Positions 51,076 to 62,990 are shown, counted from the stretch's first letter. The stretch is 64,000 nucleotides of DNA from Molossus alvarezi (GCA_037176705.1 CM073889.1:103309890-103373889); one strand, 5' to 3'. The notes: generated from the letters alone by a model not told the origin. Made by a program: numbers and translations.

Positions 51076-51446
51076 TTCTGTTTCTCCAACTGAGCAGCCA
51101 TTTATTTTGAGGCATTGATATTATGAGTTGTTATTTTATTTTTCCAACTTAGCAACATTTTGCCTTTAGGCATAGATGTTATTACTGTGTGTCATGTTTA
51201 TTTTAGCCCAGACATTCTGTAAGCATCTTTCCAGAACGTACACTAATTTGGACTGGAAAAGAGATCCTGAGCTACTGTGAGACTATGGACCACCTAGAGC
51301 AACCCTCACCTTGTCAGTATCCTGCCTTACTTTGTTTATTATGCCTTCGTAGCATATTACTTACAGGGAAGCAGGATGCTGGGGTGCCAGGCTTAATTTG
51401 AGGAACATTAAAATCCCCTGAATAGCATGTACTAAAAGATGGCTTA

Positions 51447-51719
51447 GCCCTGGCCGGTTTGGCTCAGCGGTTAGAGCGTCCACCTGCGGTCCGGAGAGAC
51501 CCGGGTTTGGTTCCCGCTAAGGGCATGTACCTCGGTTGCAGTTTGTCCCCGGCCCTGGTTGGTCGTGTGGGTGGCAGTCACTCGATGTGTCCCTTTCACA
51601 TCGATGTTTCTCTCTCTTTCTCTCTCTCTTCCTCTCTCTCCCTCCCACTCTATCTGTACAAAAAATGGAAAAATGTCCTCGAGTGAGGATAAAAAAATAA
51701 TAATAAAATAAAATAAAAT
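51447..51719 (+). mobile_element. VES SINE with 13-bp target duplication
   Basis: Closest in the window to a consensus-like copy, with A box tggctcagcgg, gtcctcgagtgaggat segment and AAAAT tail. Exact repeat aaaagatggctta at 51434-51446 and 51720-51732. Confidence 0.96.
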
Positions 51720-51732
51720 AAAAGATGGCTTA

Positions 51733-52839
51733 ATCACAGATTTTTTAATGGTAGATGCTAAATCTGAGTTAAAAACCCTAGTGTGACCTTTTGAACTTAG
51801 TTATGGTTCCGATATGGTAAAACGGCATAGGTCCAGGATCACGGTTATATATTTGACTGCGTATTTCAAACAAACAACTGCGCTCACACGTGCATGTGCA
51901 CGCCTCCCAGTTTTTGTTAGTGTTTATAATTGTGTCACCTATTCCTATGTGGCAGGCTAATGAAGGGCCCTGGATGAAGCAAAGCATCAGATATGCTAGC
52001 AGTGGCTTCTGTAGTGTGTTGCCTCTGTGCTGACTCATTAGAGATGTGAGCCAAGGCGGAGACATCTAAGCAAAGCCCCTGCACCTAGAGTCCTCAGTCT
52101 ATTGTTCCCACATTTTTTTCTCAGCCTCATGGCATCCCAGAAGAATATAAATTAGAGAGAAAATCTGCAAAGCTTTCTCTTTCATGTCTAATGTCTGGGC
52201 AGAGCTGTTCCCTGCAGGACAATTTCTAGTTATTTTCTCTCTCTGGTGTGACACATCTCCAGGGATGGTTTGTTCACTGTTTCCCTTGGGAAACTTTTCA
52301 GCAGCATCTCAGTTCTGGCTGTTAAAAATGTATTTTACAATTCACCTTAGACAGTCCTGTTCTAAATGTTCTTCCCATTGCTCCTGCTTCCCAACTCCTG
52401 CTTCCTGTTTTCCCTCCTCATCGGCACTGCCTTTCTGTGCTGAACTGTTTTAGATAATTTGGCCATACGTCGTTCCTGCCTCTTCCCCCTTGGCCCTTCC
52501 TTAACCAGATTATAAATATCTAGTTCATTTATTCTTTCCTTAGATTTCTTCAGAAGCTTAATCAGGTTTATTTTTCCTACCTGACTTCTCTCTAGTTTGT
52601 TTCTGTCATTCTGGTAATCAAGGGTCTCAGATTGAATGTGCTCTTCTCAGGAAGCTCTTCCAAGTCGTATGTGGACAATATACACTTGGCATCATCTTTC
52701 GTTTGTCGGACAGTCACTCACAGACACCCATTGGCCTCTCTTAAAATTGTGTTCGTGTTTTTCAGGCAGGTCTATCAATGCCTAACAAAGTAGTTGAGGT
52801 GTTACAACGATCAAATAAGATCAATAATTTGATTCAAGA
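51733..52839. other. Intronic, no gene seen
   Basis: Nothing recognised beyond CT-rich stretches near 52370-52430. Confidence 0.5.
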
Positions 52840-53640
52840 TAACAGTTACTGAACATTTGCTATGGGTTGCAAAGTATTTAATGAAAGGCCTAAATGTGTT
52901 TCTGTTCTCCGAGGGTTTACCAGCAGTCAAGGTGACAGGCACAGACGTCACTAAGGAGGAGAGACAAGGCAGAACAAAGTACTCATTGAGTAAAAAGAAG
53001 CACATACAAAGTGGGGCTGCCTCTGAAAAATATCAACTGCAATGTTTATGCATTATATCATTAATATATTAATGTTAGCCAGATGGGCTGACAGAGCCAA
53101 TTCATTCACTCTTGTATTCTTAGATGGGCCAAAACAAAATAAAACAACAACAAAAAGGAAGGGAGAGTAAAGAGTTGTCAATCATGTTTAAACCAAGCTA
53201 TGGGTATGGTAAGACTTAGGGTATCAGTGTTTTTCTTGGCAGATCTGGCAGCCTGTTGATAGAAGAACATCCCTAGACTTCCGTGGCGCTGGGCTCAGAT
53301 GATGATGGAGCTTTGAACCTAGTGGGATGGAAGTGCTAATCGGTGAATGAAATAATAGATCCATAATTTCAAATGGGATGAAGCTTTGAAGACACAAGCA
53401 TATTATAGTAAAATAACTCAGCAGAAGGAAAAAGGCTTGCCTGAGAAAGTTGTGATGGCAGCTGAAGAACGAGTTCAATTAATTAAAGAGAGGTTGCTTG
53501 GGAGGGTCAGAAAGAGGACACTGGATAAGAAAAGTGCGTGCAAAGGCCCTGCAGTGGGAGGAAGCATAGTGAGTTCAAAGAGCATCAGCATGTTCAGGGC
53601 TAGGAGAACTAAGCATGATAACAGCTCAGATTAGGCCTGA
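52840..53640 (-). mobile_element. Ancient L2-like repeat, degenerate
   Basis: aaaggcttgcctgagaaag and gtgcaaaggccctgcagtgg match the same old repeat as at 31905-32740. Confidence 0.4.
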
Positions 53641-53689
53641 GAAGAACTCAGGTTCCTCTCTTGAGGACAGTAGCTACTTGTACTCAGTA

Positions 53690-54180
53690 CAGAAGTCCCC
53701 CTTTATCTGCACTTTTTTGTCCGTGATTTCAGTTACCTGCTGTCAACTGGGGTCCAGAAGTATTAAATGGAAAATTCTGGAACTAAACAAATCATAAGTT
53801 TAAAATTACATGCCTGATGAAACCTCATCCTGTCCTGCTCCCTCATGCCCAGGACATGACTCATCCCTTTGTCCAGTGTCTCCACATGATAGATGCTCCC
53901 TGCCCCTTAGTAACGGACCTTAGGTATCAGGTTGACTCCTGGTATCGCCGTGCGTGTGTTCAGGTAACCCTGATTTTACTCAGTAGCCCCAAAGCACAAG
54001 AGTAGCGATGTTGGCAGTTCAGACATGCCAAAGAGAAGCTATAAAGTACTTCCCTTAACAGAAAAGGAATGTATGTATGGGGGAAAATTATAGCATATAT
54101 AGAATTTGTTGTTATCCATGGTTTCAGGCATCCGCTGGGGGTCTTGGAACATATCCCTTGGGGATAAGAGGGGACTACTG
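53690..54180 (+). mobile_element. Tigger-type (MER2/Tigger1-like) element with TA duplication
   Basis: A 491-bp element with inverted ends (cagaagtcccccttatctg; aagaggggactactg) flanked by TA on both sides (53688-53689, 54181-54182), the target used by Tc1/mariner elements. It keeps only the very start of a transposase-like frame (gccaaagagaagctataaag) and is a deletion derivative. Confidence 0.92.
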
Positions 54181-54266
54181 TAAATATTGTTTGAATGAAC
54201 TGAAATGAATTCAAAACAAAAACCTTTTTCTACTCTCATCAGAATCATTAAATTTTTAAGCATTTG

Positions 54267-54465
54267 GGCCTGGTCAGGTAGCTCAGTTGGTTACAGCATC
54301 GCTCTTATGCGCCAAGGTTGCGGGTTTGATAACCCAGTCAGGACATATACAGGAATCAACCAATGAATTGTATAAATAAGTGGAACAACAGATCAATCTC
54401 TCTTTCTCTTTCTCTCTTCCTCTCCTCCTTCTCCTCTCAAATCAATAAATACATTTTAAAAATTT
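54267..54465 (+). mobile_element. VES-related SINE (agctcagttggtt subtype)
   Basis: Head gcctggtcaggtagctcag, ggaatcaaccaatgaattg middle, CT tract and aatcaataaata tail. Confidence 0.9.
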
Positions 54466-54959
54466 AAAGCAAATTCCATGGGCAGTCCTTGCCTTGATTT
54501 TCTTATTCATTATCAGATATGAATTTATGAACCCATCAATCTTACATGTCTAGAAATACCTCATGGAGTTGTGTGGACATAACAAATGTAAGCCAGGCAA
54601 AGGGACTTGGAAAAGTGTAAGGAGCTAGAGAGATAGAAACTGTTATTAGTAAATGTGTGTACCAGGCTACTCTTGGAAGCTATCCCTGAGCAGAGAAATA
54701 AGGCTTCACCTTTTCTATAGAAGCAGGTTTGGCATGAGATTTCCCCCGTGCCCCCTCCCTCTGGCCTCCTTTGAAATGAGTGCCTGGTCACACATTTCTT
54801 AAAACTGTGGGTGAAGATTCTCTCAATTTAAGTTGCAGCTCCTTTACATGTCACTGAGCTTCCCTCTACCACTGCAAGTCGCCAAGGAGTCGGATGCATG
54901 ACACTGTGGTCTTTGGTCATGAGACAGGTGACACAGCCTGGGGAGAAAAGCCTGCCCCC

Positions 54960-55115
54960 TAGTGGCTTTAGCTTTGAGTTACTCCTCGGTAAAATAGAAA
55001 CAAAATAACCTTTTTTTTTTCTTCTAACTCTAAATTGAAGATCAACTCACTTCAGCAATTAGACATATAAATACCTATTCCAGTGCCTGGCATCTAATAC
55101 TTGTTTCATAAATCT
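54960..55115 (+). mobile_element. MIR fragment
   Basis: gtggctttagctttgagtta, cctcggtaaaatagaaac and ccagtgcctggcatctaata follow MIR order, split by a T run. Confidence 0.65.
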
Positions 55116-55639
55116 TCTTAGTGTTATCTTCATATGGGCTACATTTATACTGAGGCAGTTTTTACAAATAGAAAATTTTACGGGCACAGGGAGTCCACTG
55201 TAGCATCCTTCTCGACTTCATTGCTGTAGCTGATGATTTTAAAGACTTAGAGATAAATAAGATCATCAGACTCCAACAGCAAGTTTGAAATCAAGCACAT
55301 GCTTCATTTCGCGGGTGGTGGTTTGGTGGGCCATGGCCCATGCCTTTGCTGGATTTAGAAGCTAACAGGTTCAGCTGAGTTAGAACTGACACAGTGCAAT
55401 ACTGATCAAACTTGGCACCATGTAACTCAGCTGCTGTGGATTCCTCATCCAAACTGACCTCCCCCATTAACTTCTCTCTGGCTAACCACATCCATTTCCT
55501 GTAGGCCCATTGATCCAGCCGCTCACCATGAACACCTGGAAGCAAGTGCTTGGTTACCGTGTAGTGCTAGGTATAATTTGTCTCAAGGGTCCTTTCTGTG
55601 GAGGAGGGGCTGTCACTTTGACCGTGTATCAATGTCCAA
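55116..55639. other. Intronic, no gene seen
   Basis: Nothing recognised. Confidence 0.5.
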
Positions 55640-55860
55640 CCCTTCCTCATACAAATTAATTTTGAATCTCTGAGATGAAGCCCAGCACAAGTAGTCTTTA
55701 ATCTCTACAGGTGGTTCCAATGTGCAGCCAAGTTTGAGAACCTGTATCTGAGGCCCATGGGTCAGCAGTTTTTGCATCACTTGGAAGATTTTTAGAAATG
55801 CAGACTCTTGCCACACCCTGACAGACCAAATCAGAATCCCAGACACCTGAGAAACATTGC
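55640..55860 (-). mobile_element. MER5A-like pieces
   Basis: Two overlapping degenerate MER5A segments: ccaatgtgcagccaagtttgagaac and tttagaaatgcagactcttg...cagaatccc. Confidence 0.6.
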
Positions 55861-57246
55861 CCTAGGGGACTGAAAACCCACTGAGGGAAGTGACCTTGTT
55901 TCTATTTCTTTGTAAAAATCTAGATAATGGGGAAAATACTCTTTCCATACTAGCTTAGGCTTACCTTGAAGCCTCTTGGGGTGTGTTGGCTTTAGGAGCT
56001 GGTCTTGATGGGAAACTATGCCAACATCAAAGAGCCTTCTGGTTTGTGGTTTAGTGTATCTCTCGGAGGCCATGCCATATTCCATTTCCTTGAGATTTAA
56101 AGCCCTTGAAAATGTTCTGAAAATGCTCTTTGGGTGTTTCATCTGCCTTTTCTCTTCTATGCTCAAGAAAAGCAGGCACATTTAAAGGGGCCTGCTGGGT
56201 TGGAGTCCATTTTTTCCCTCCCTTTACGTCTTTTCCTCCTTAGAAATACTCAGACACACAGAAAAAGACAGTCACTAGAAAGGACCATGGGGGACCCTGG
56301 GACATTCTCTCCCTCCCTCCTCTGCCTCTCAGGTCTGATGCTGAAGTCACACACCTGCTCCAAGTGAAACCCTGATAGGCAACCAGGGGACCCCAAGCTG
56401 AACTGGGCCTTTTGATTGGGGATGGTCTTCAGGGCATGGCACAGATCAAGTGCTCATCTGCCTGGCGCTGCCGTAGGGGAGAAAGGGTGCACCTGCGGGT
56501 TTTGAAGAAGAGCGGGGATTTACAGACAGACGCCCACTGCGGGTTTTGGAGCTCTGGCTCTGCACTGCCCATCAGAGAGAGGAGCGGTGCCCGGCGTGCT
56601 CCCGATCAGACCCAGGGAAACGCGGGCTCAGCTGTGCAGATCCGACCCATCTGAATGAAAATCACTGGGGTTCCTCCTGGTGACAGAAGTTTCTGCTTAG
56701 CTCATGAACTGTAGGCCCTTTTCTGGTCCCAGCAGCCAAGGAGCAGGGCTTTTGTGAAAGGTTATGTAAGGCTGCTGTTTTTTTCTCCCTAGAGTAAAAT
56801 TCTATTTATAGAGGAGCAAAACTGCCTCTCAGGGGAAAAGTTCATTTACTCCCTATACTTGGGAAAGATAATTTAATCAACCCTCAGGAAAGAATTAAAG
56901 GAGAAGAGGGAACAAAATCTCAGGCAGAGAGAAGGAGACATGCAAAACGAAATAGGAATGCAGAGAGCTTCATCATTACCCTGGTCCTCATTTCTGCAGC
57001 TTTTACAGGGTGACCAGCCATTCCTGTTTGCAGGAAACAAGAGGTTTCCCACAGAGCTGGACTTTCAGTGTTAACAATAGCAGCACCCCAGGTACACTGG
57101 ACTGGTTGGTCACCCACAATTAGGGACCGTGGTGGGAATGGGAGTGGGGAAATACTGAAGTGTGTGCAGCAGGGCAGTGGTATTTTAAACAACATTCTAT
57201 TAATTAGTCAGATAGAGGAATAATTAGGGGTGGGAGCAAGGCCTTT
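55861..57246. other. Intronic, no gene seen; GC-richer patch
   Basis: A CpG-containing block lies at 56450-56650 (ctgcgggttttg occurs twice). No repeat or gene recognised. Confidence 0.5.
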
Positions 57247-57264
57247 TAAGAGGGGCTTGTTTAA

Positions 57265-58057
57265 TATGAGAAATGCTCATCATCACTAATCATCAGAGAG
57301 ATGCAAATTAAAACAACAATGAGGTATCACCTCACACCTGTCAGAATGGCTGCCATCAACAAATCATCAAACAACAAGTGTTGGCGAGGGTGTGGAGAAA
57401 AGGGGACTCTAGTACACTGCTGGTGGGAATGCAGACTGGTGCAGCCACTATGGAAAACACTGTGGTGTTACCTCAAAAAATTAAAAATTGAACTTCCATT
57501 TGACCCAGTGATACCACTTCTAGCAATATACCCTAAGAAGCCTGAAACACCAAACAGAAAGAATATATGTACCCCCATGTTTGTAGCAGCACTATTTACA
57601 ATAGCTAAGATCTGGAAACAGCCCAAGTGTCCATCAGTAGACGAACAGATAACAAAGCAGTGGTACATATACACAATGGAGTACTACGCAGCTGTAAGAA
57701 AGAAAGATCTCTTGTCCTTTGAGACTACATCGAGGGACCTGGAGAGTATCATCCTGAGTGAGGCAAGCCAAACAGAGAAGGACAAGTATCATATGATCTC
57801 ACTTATTTGTGGAATATAATGAACATAACAGTCTGAGGAATGGGGTAGTCCCAGAGACATGGAGGTGGGATACAGACTGACAATCCCCAGAAGAGGGGAT
57901 GATGGGGGAGAGATAAACCACAGAACTTATATGCATGTATGCATGAACAGTGGACATGGACAACAAACTGGGTACAGGGCGGGGAGGGAGAGGGAGGAGG
58001 AATCAGTGGGGGGAAAAGGAGAAACATCTGTAACAACAATTAATTAATAAAAAAAAA
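57265..58057 (+). mobile_element. Young 5'-truncated L1 with 18-bp target duplication
   Basis: The last part of ORF2 followed by the 3' UTR and A tail. An open frame of 172 codons (57301-57819) has L1 ORF2 C-terminal features: a [18 protein letters not shown] cysteine region, [15 protein letters not shown], the segment ending [17 protein letters not shown] and the ISLICGI end. Exact repeat taagaggggcttgtttaa at 57247-57264 and 58058-58075. The rest of ORF2 and ORF1 were never copied, so it is dead on arrival, but it is recent because the frame is intact. Confidence 0.95.
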
Positions 58058-58075
58058 TAAGAGGGGCTTGTTTAA

Positions 58076-58885
58076 ACAATCTAGAGAAGATGAGTATCCA
58101 TTTGGAGGTTTAGAAGCAACTTGTACCTTGGCCACACATCTGAGTCATGGAGTCCTTACCTCTAAACCCATGCTAAAATAAAACTTAATGTCTGAAACTA
58201 ATTTTTTATTTTTGCCAACTACCTGGCCAAAAAACTGTCAGAAACAGCTTATTTTCAATATCAGGGTGTCTTTTAGAGTTGGTAGGATAATATATTTATT
58301 GAAAAAGTCATGTCTAAAAGTCACTTGTTTCATTGTGCCTAGTATAATGCTGGATGCATATTAATTATTCAATAAATACCATTAATCTATTGATTTCCAT
58401 ATAATGAGTATTCCCAAGTTTGCACAGAATCCTGAGTTGAAGACATACAAAGTTTAGTGAAGGGTATGTTAAATTTCATAGTACTCAACTTTTAATTACA
58501 GAGATATTTATTCCATTCTTTTTCCTCCTCCTCTACCTTTTTTGCTTGCATTATCACCAGTTTTACTGGCACTATTCCAGAATTCTTATGAAAATTTAAA
58601 ATCAAGGAAACCCTGCAAAAACTAAAATGCAAATTTGTGAAGTCAATAGAATTTGTGTCTTTTTAAGCCCCGTTACTAATGCATCTAAGGCATTCATCAG
58701 CTCACATATGTGAAAGTGGAACAAGATAAAATAGGTGAATAATTATTTCCTATATAATAATCCCAGGGATAGACTTTTTTTTTTTTTGATCCATTGCTGA
58801 GGACTGGAACGAGAGTCAAGTAATTAAAATGTTATTTTTGTAGACATGTAGAAGTCAGTGGAAGCCAAGCCAAGACAGTGGAGTT
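58076..58885. other. Intronic, no gene seen
   Basis: AT-rich, nothing recognised; a T run lies at 58777-58788. Confidence 0.5.
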
Positions 58886-58901
58886 AAGAAATGGACCCAG
58901 A

Positions 58902-59134
58902 GTCCTGGCCAGTTTGGCTCAGTAGTTAGAGTGTTGTTTGAGGACCAAGGAGTCACTGGTTTGACTCCAGTCAAGGGCACATACCTCAGTTGTGGTTTGG
59001 TCCCTGGCCCTGGTCAGGGTCCTGCGGAGGCAACCAATGGATGTGTCTCTCTCACATTGTTGTTTCTCTCTCTCCCTCCCACTCTATCTGAAAACCAATT
59101 GAAAAATATCCTCCAGTGAGGATTGAAAAAAAAA
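58902..59134 (+). mobile_element. VES SINE with 16-bp target duplication
   Basis: Diverged head tggccagtttggctcagtag, CT tract, atcctccagtgaggatt segment. Direct repeat aagaaat(g/c)gacccaga at 58886-58901 and 59135-59150, one mismatch (15 of 16). Confidence 0.93.
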
Positions 59135-59199
59135 AAGAAATCGACCCAGAATGAAAGGTCAATACTTCATGTGTTTCAATCAGGAAAGGACCTCGGCAG

Positions 59200-59465
59200 T
59201 TGTGTGAGATGATGCTCTCATTGTATTGACGATGAAACAGAAGTTAACTGAGCCCCCGGATCACAAGTCCAGTAATTAGTGCCATGAAACATTCCTGCAC
59301 AATGGCATTCCACCTTGGCTTCACCAAGAATGAACTCTGTGACCCTCATTATGGTTCAGAGTCCTCATCTCAGAAATTGGGAAAACCATTGCTGAATGGG
59401 TTAATGTAGAAAAAAATACATTACACTAAAGGATTATCACAGTCCTTGGCACATGGGGAGCATGA
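59200..59465. mobile_element. MIR fragments
   Basis: A reversed piece (gttaactgagcccccggatc) lies beside a forward piece (gtcctcatctcagaaattgg, cagtccttggcacatgggga). Confidence 0.5.
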
Positions 59466-59589
59466 AACCATTTTTATTTTTATTCATTATATAGACAATC
59501 TGCTCTCAAGGAGGTGGCGTATAACCCCACTCTTCAGCATGGGCTGTGCACAGTGACTTCCTTCCAAGAGTGCAGTGTGCAGGGTGGGG

Positions 59590-60395
59590 CAGGGTAACTT
59601 TAAAGAGGAGACACCTGATGAACACTACCTCAGCCAGATGGCCAAGACCATTATCATCAACGCTAAATCATGTTAACAGCAAGTAACCCTCGTATTATGT
59701 GATGAGATTGGCATTTCATCGCTGCGATCTTCCATCCCCAAACTCATATCCTCAGTCTAATGAGAAAAACAGCAGACAACTGAGTAACATTCTACAAAAT
59801 ACCTGACCAGCACTCCTCAAAAGTATCAAGATTATCAAAAATAAGGAGAGTCTGAGAAACTCTCAGTGCCAGGAGAAGCCTAAGGAGACATGATGATGAA
59901 ATGTAATATGCTATCCTGTGTGGGGTCCTCGAATGGAAAAAGAACTGTATGTAAAAACAAAGAAATTAGCCCGGCTGGTGTGGCTCAGTGGCTGAGCGTT
60001 GACCCATGCACTAAGAGGTTGCCGGTTCGATTCTTGGTCAGGCACATGCCCAGGTTGTGGGCCCGATCCCCAGTGGGGGGCATGCGGGAAGCGGCCAGTC
60101 GATGTTCTCTCTCATCAGTGTTTCCAGCTCTCTCTTCCTCTCCTTTCCTCTCTGTAAAATCAATAAAGAAAAAAAATTCTTTTAAAGAAATTGAATAAAA
60201 TATGTACCTTTGTTAATAATGCATCGATATTGACTCAATTTTAATACATGTATTAATATGTTATTAATAATTGGGAAAACTTGGTGTAGGGTAGATGGGA
60301 ACTTTTTGTGCTATCTCCACAATTTTTTCTGTACATTAAAATTTATTCTAAACTTAGAATTTATTTTTTAAAAATGCTATCTTGTTCCCAATGAC
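59590..60395 (+). mobile_element. Old L1ME-type 3' end, interrupted by a SINE
   Basis: cattctacaaaatacctgac, aggagaagcctaaggagaca and gggtcctcgaatggaaaa lie left of the SINE; gggtagatgggaactttttg and ttctgtacattaaaatttat lie to its right, all in L1ME order. Confidence 0.85.
59968..60183 (+). mobile_element. VES SINE inserted in the L1ME
   Basis: Head cccggctggtgtggctcag, B box ggttcgattct, aatcaataaagaaaaa tail. Direct repeat aaagaaatt at 59959-59967 and 60184-60192 splits the older L1. Confidence 0.95.
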
Positions 60396-60524
60396 TGGGA
60401 CAACAAGAAGAGTACTTAAGTCCAGTAAACTTGTTTCTTTCTGTCTAACACAAGGATGCTATTTTACCCTTATATGACTATGATGAAAGTTATAGATGAT
60501 GTTTCTATAACTCTTAATTGTTTT

Positions 60525-60695
60525 CCTCAAAGTGTGGTGGCATGGACACCACTTGTGTGCTTTGTAAAAACCAAATGTCCTGGCTGCGCCGCACCCTGCC
60601 TGAGTCAGATTTCCTGGGCAGACCGAGGCACCAGGAAACAACATTTTAGCAAGTTTTCTAGGTGATTCTTACACACACTTAACTTTGAAAACCCC
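60525..60695 (+). mobile_element. MER5A
   Basis: aaagtgtggtggcatggaca, gctttgtaaaaaccaaat, ctgagtcagatttcctgggc, taggtgattcttacacacac and tttgaaaacccctg follow MER5A order. Confidence 0.75.
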
Positions 60696-60799
60696 TGTAT
60701 TTTGCTGTGAAATAACAGTAGTAATAACCAGTATTTATGAGACTCTGTGTGGTTTAAAGTGATATGGCAGATATTTTATATGAATTATTTATTACCCAT

Positions 60800-60978
60800 C
60801 CCTGGCCAGCTATCTCAGCTGGTTAGAGCATCATTCTCATATGCCAAGATTGTGGGTTTGATCCCCAGTAAAGACTCAAACAGGAATCAGCCAATGATGC
60901 ATAAACGAATGGAGAAACAAATCGATGTTTCTCTCTCTCTCTCTACCCCTTCCTCTCTTTCTCTAAAATCAATATATA
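60800..60978 (+). mobile_element. VES-related SINE (agctggttagagcat subtype)
   Basis: Head ccctggccagctatctcagc, gtgggtttgatccccag B-box region, gatgtttctctctctc tract. Its tail is the landing site of the next SINE. Confidence 0.92.
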
Positions 60979-60993
60979 TCTTATCTTTTATTT

Positions 60994-61271
60994 ATTTTTA
61001 TTTTTTATTTTTTTTATTATTATTTTTTTATCCTCACCCGAGGATATCCTTCCATTTTTTGTACAGACAGAGTGGGAGGGAGAGAGAGGAAGGGAGAGAG
61101 CGAGAGAAACATCGACGTGAAGGGACACATCGAGTGGCCGCCACCCGCACGACCCACCAGGGCCGGGGACAAACTGCAACCGAGGCACGTGCCCTTAGCG
61201 GGAACCGGACCCGGGACTCTCCGGACCGCAGGCCGACGCTCTAACCGCTGAGCCAAACCAGCCAGGGCTCG
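60994..61271 (-). mobile_element. VES SINE nested head to head, 11-bp target duplication
   Basis: Reversed CpG-rich copy ending gagccaaaccagccagggct. Direct repeat atcttttattt at 60983-60993 and 61272-61282. It keeps many CpGs (ccgcacgacc, gaaccggacccg), a sign of youth. Confidence 0.95.
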
Positions 61272-61599
61272 ATCTTTTATTTTTTAAATAAAAAATTTTT
61301 TTAAATGTTTATTACTCATTAGACCCTTATTTAACAAAAGGGTACCTTCCTTCTGACGCAGCAGTGCCGACTGAAGGACTCCGTCCCCAACCTCCCTTGC
61401 AACATTGCGCTGCCTTTTGAGAACACTGAGGAAGCAATGGAAGGGCGCTTGAGTCCATGACCACGTCCTTGAGCAGCAATGCCATCCGCGACACTTCCTT
61501 CTGGACTTCTTATCAATGCGAGGAATTAGACCTCTATTTAGTTTCAAACTCCTGTAAAGTGGTTTCCATCACGTGGAGCCACACTCAGCTCCAGCTGCT

Positions 61600-61770
61600 G
61601 TGTGTACCCATATTGAGTTATTTACTCTTCACAGTAAAACAATAAGGGAGGAACTCATTTTATGCTCTTTTCCAGGTGGCGAGAGCAAGACACTAGGAAG
61701 TGAACCACTTTTCCCATGGCTTTGTGCTAGTGAATTGCAGACCTATGCTTCAGATTCTGGCTTTAAAACA
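61600..61770 (-). mobile_element. MIR fragment
   Basis: Reversed MIR blocks: gagttatttactcttcacag, ggaggaactcattttatgct and attgcagacctatgcttcag. Confidence 0.6.
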
Positions 61771-62839
61771 CACATCTTGAATGCATGCTGTAATTTGTGG
61801 ATAAATAGTAGATGTTATTATTATGATATTATTGTTATTTTTATAATATTTCCTTTTCCTCTCCAAATAGGTGATATTTTCCTATGAGCCATTTATTATT
61901 TAGACACTTCTAGATTATTGAGTATCTAAATAAAAACTCAATGTTCTGTTAATTGTTTTCAAATGCCACCGTTTTCACTAGCAAGTGAGAAGACAGCTTC
62001 ATGTACTTTAATTTCCTCTGAAAAGAAATCCACCGCCACCTTGTAAAAGACTAACATTCCAACTACAGCTCTGGAATGTTAATTCCCTACCTTAACAGCT
62101 AGGCAGGGCTCTGTAAGTCACGTATGTGATGTAATTCCTCTGCTATTGTAGTGTAAGGGGATTTCACATAGTTTTGATATATCGTGTGAATTAGGCCAAC
62201 AAAGTGCTGTGCTATGTCTTCATTAAAATAGGAGATGGTAATAATGCAACCATGTAGCGTGGTCTTGCAGCCTTTGAGTTATGAACATTCAGTAGCATCT
62301 CTTTACTTGTGCTTAAGTTGGCATTTGTGAAGCAGCATATAATCAATTCATCAATAACTCGATTTTCTGTTAAGGAGATGCTGCATCATTTTGTATAAAA
62401 ATCAGGGGCCATTGTATGATTTTATAAAAAGAGAGATATGCCAGCAAGGAGCTTGTTTGAAAAAACATTGAAAGCCTTCATTCAGGGATGATGATTTTGC
62501 TTAACTAAGCCAAAGGTGAAATTGGATACAAATATTCAGTTCCTGAACTATTTTATTATTTTGCAACTACTAGAAAAGAGAGCACCAATTTGAGATTGCT
62601 GGTAAGAATACATTACTTTTATCATGATTAGATACGGGTAAGTGTATTTATCTAAGAAATGCATAGTGAAAAATAAACTGATCCTAAAACTTAGAAGTTT
62701 AAAACTGATCCTTTCCTCTTTCTTACAAATTTTGAAGAGTATACACAGTAGCTTAATGTGTCTCACAGTCACAACACAAAGTTGATGGGATGATAGAGCT
62801 GACAGCCATGTAGAGAAGAAAACCTGGCCCTCCCGAAGT
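61771..62839 (+). other. Intronic unique sequence with TEAD-like inverted repeat
   Basis: No transposon recognised. At 62052-62081 taacattcca and tggaatgtta form a perfect 10-bp inverted repeat with a 10-base spacer; each arm contains CATTCC (MCAT/TEAD core). SOX-like CCATTGT lies near 62410. Confidence 0.5.
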
Positions 62840-62990
62840 CTGCTGTGTATGTATATATTTTCTTTATTATAATTTCTGCCTATATATATATATGTATATA
62901 TATAGTGAAATATATATATGTATATAGTGAAATATATATATGTGAAATATACACACACACATATTGGGGGGGAGAGAGAGAGAATGAAAA
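62840..62990. repeat. (TA)n/(CA)n low-complexity run with short tandem unit
   Basis: A unit of about 22 bases (tatatatatgtatatagtga) recurs, then a CA run and a G run. Confidence 0.9.

Noticed and set aside
60747..61244. 165-codon plus-strand open frame
   Set aside because: It runs through one SINE and into an oppositely oriented SINE; it encodes only repeat-derived sequence.
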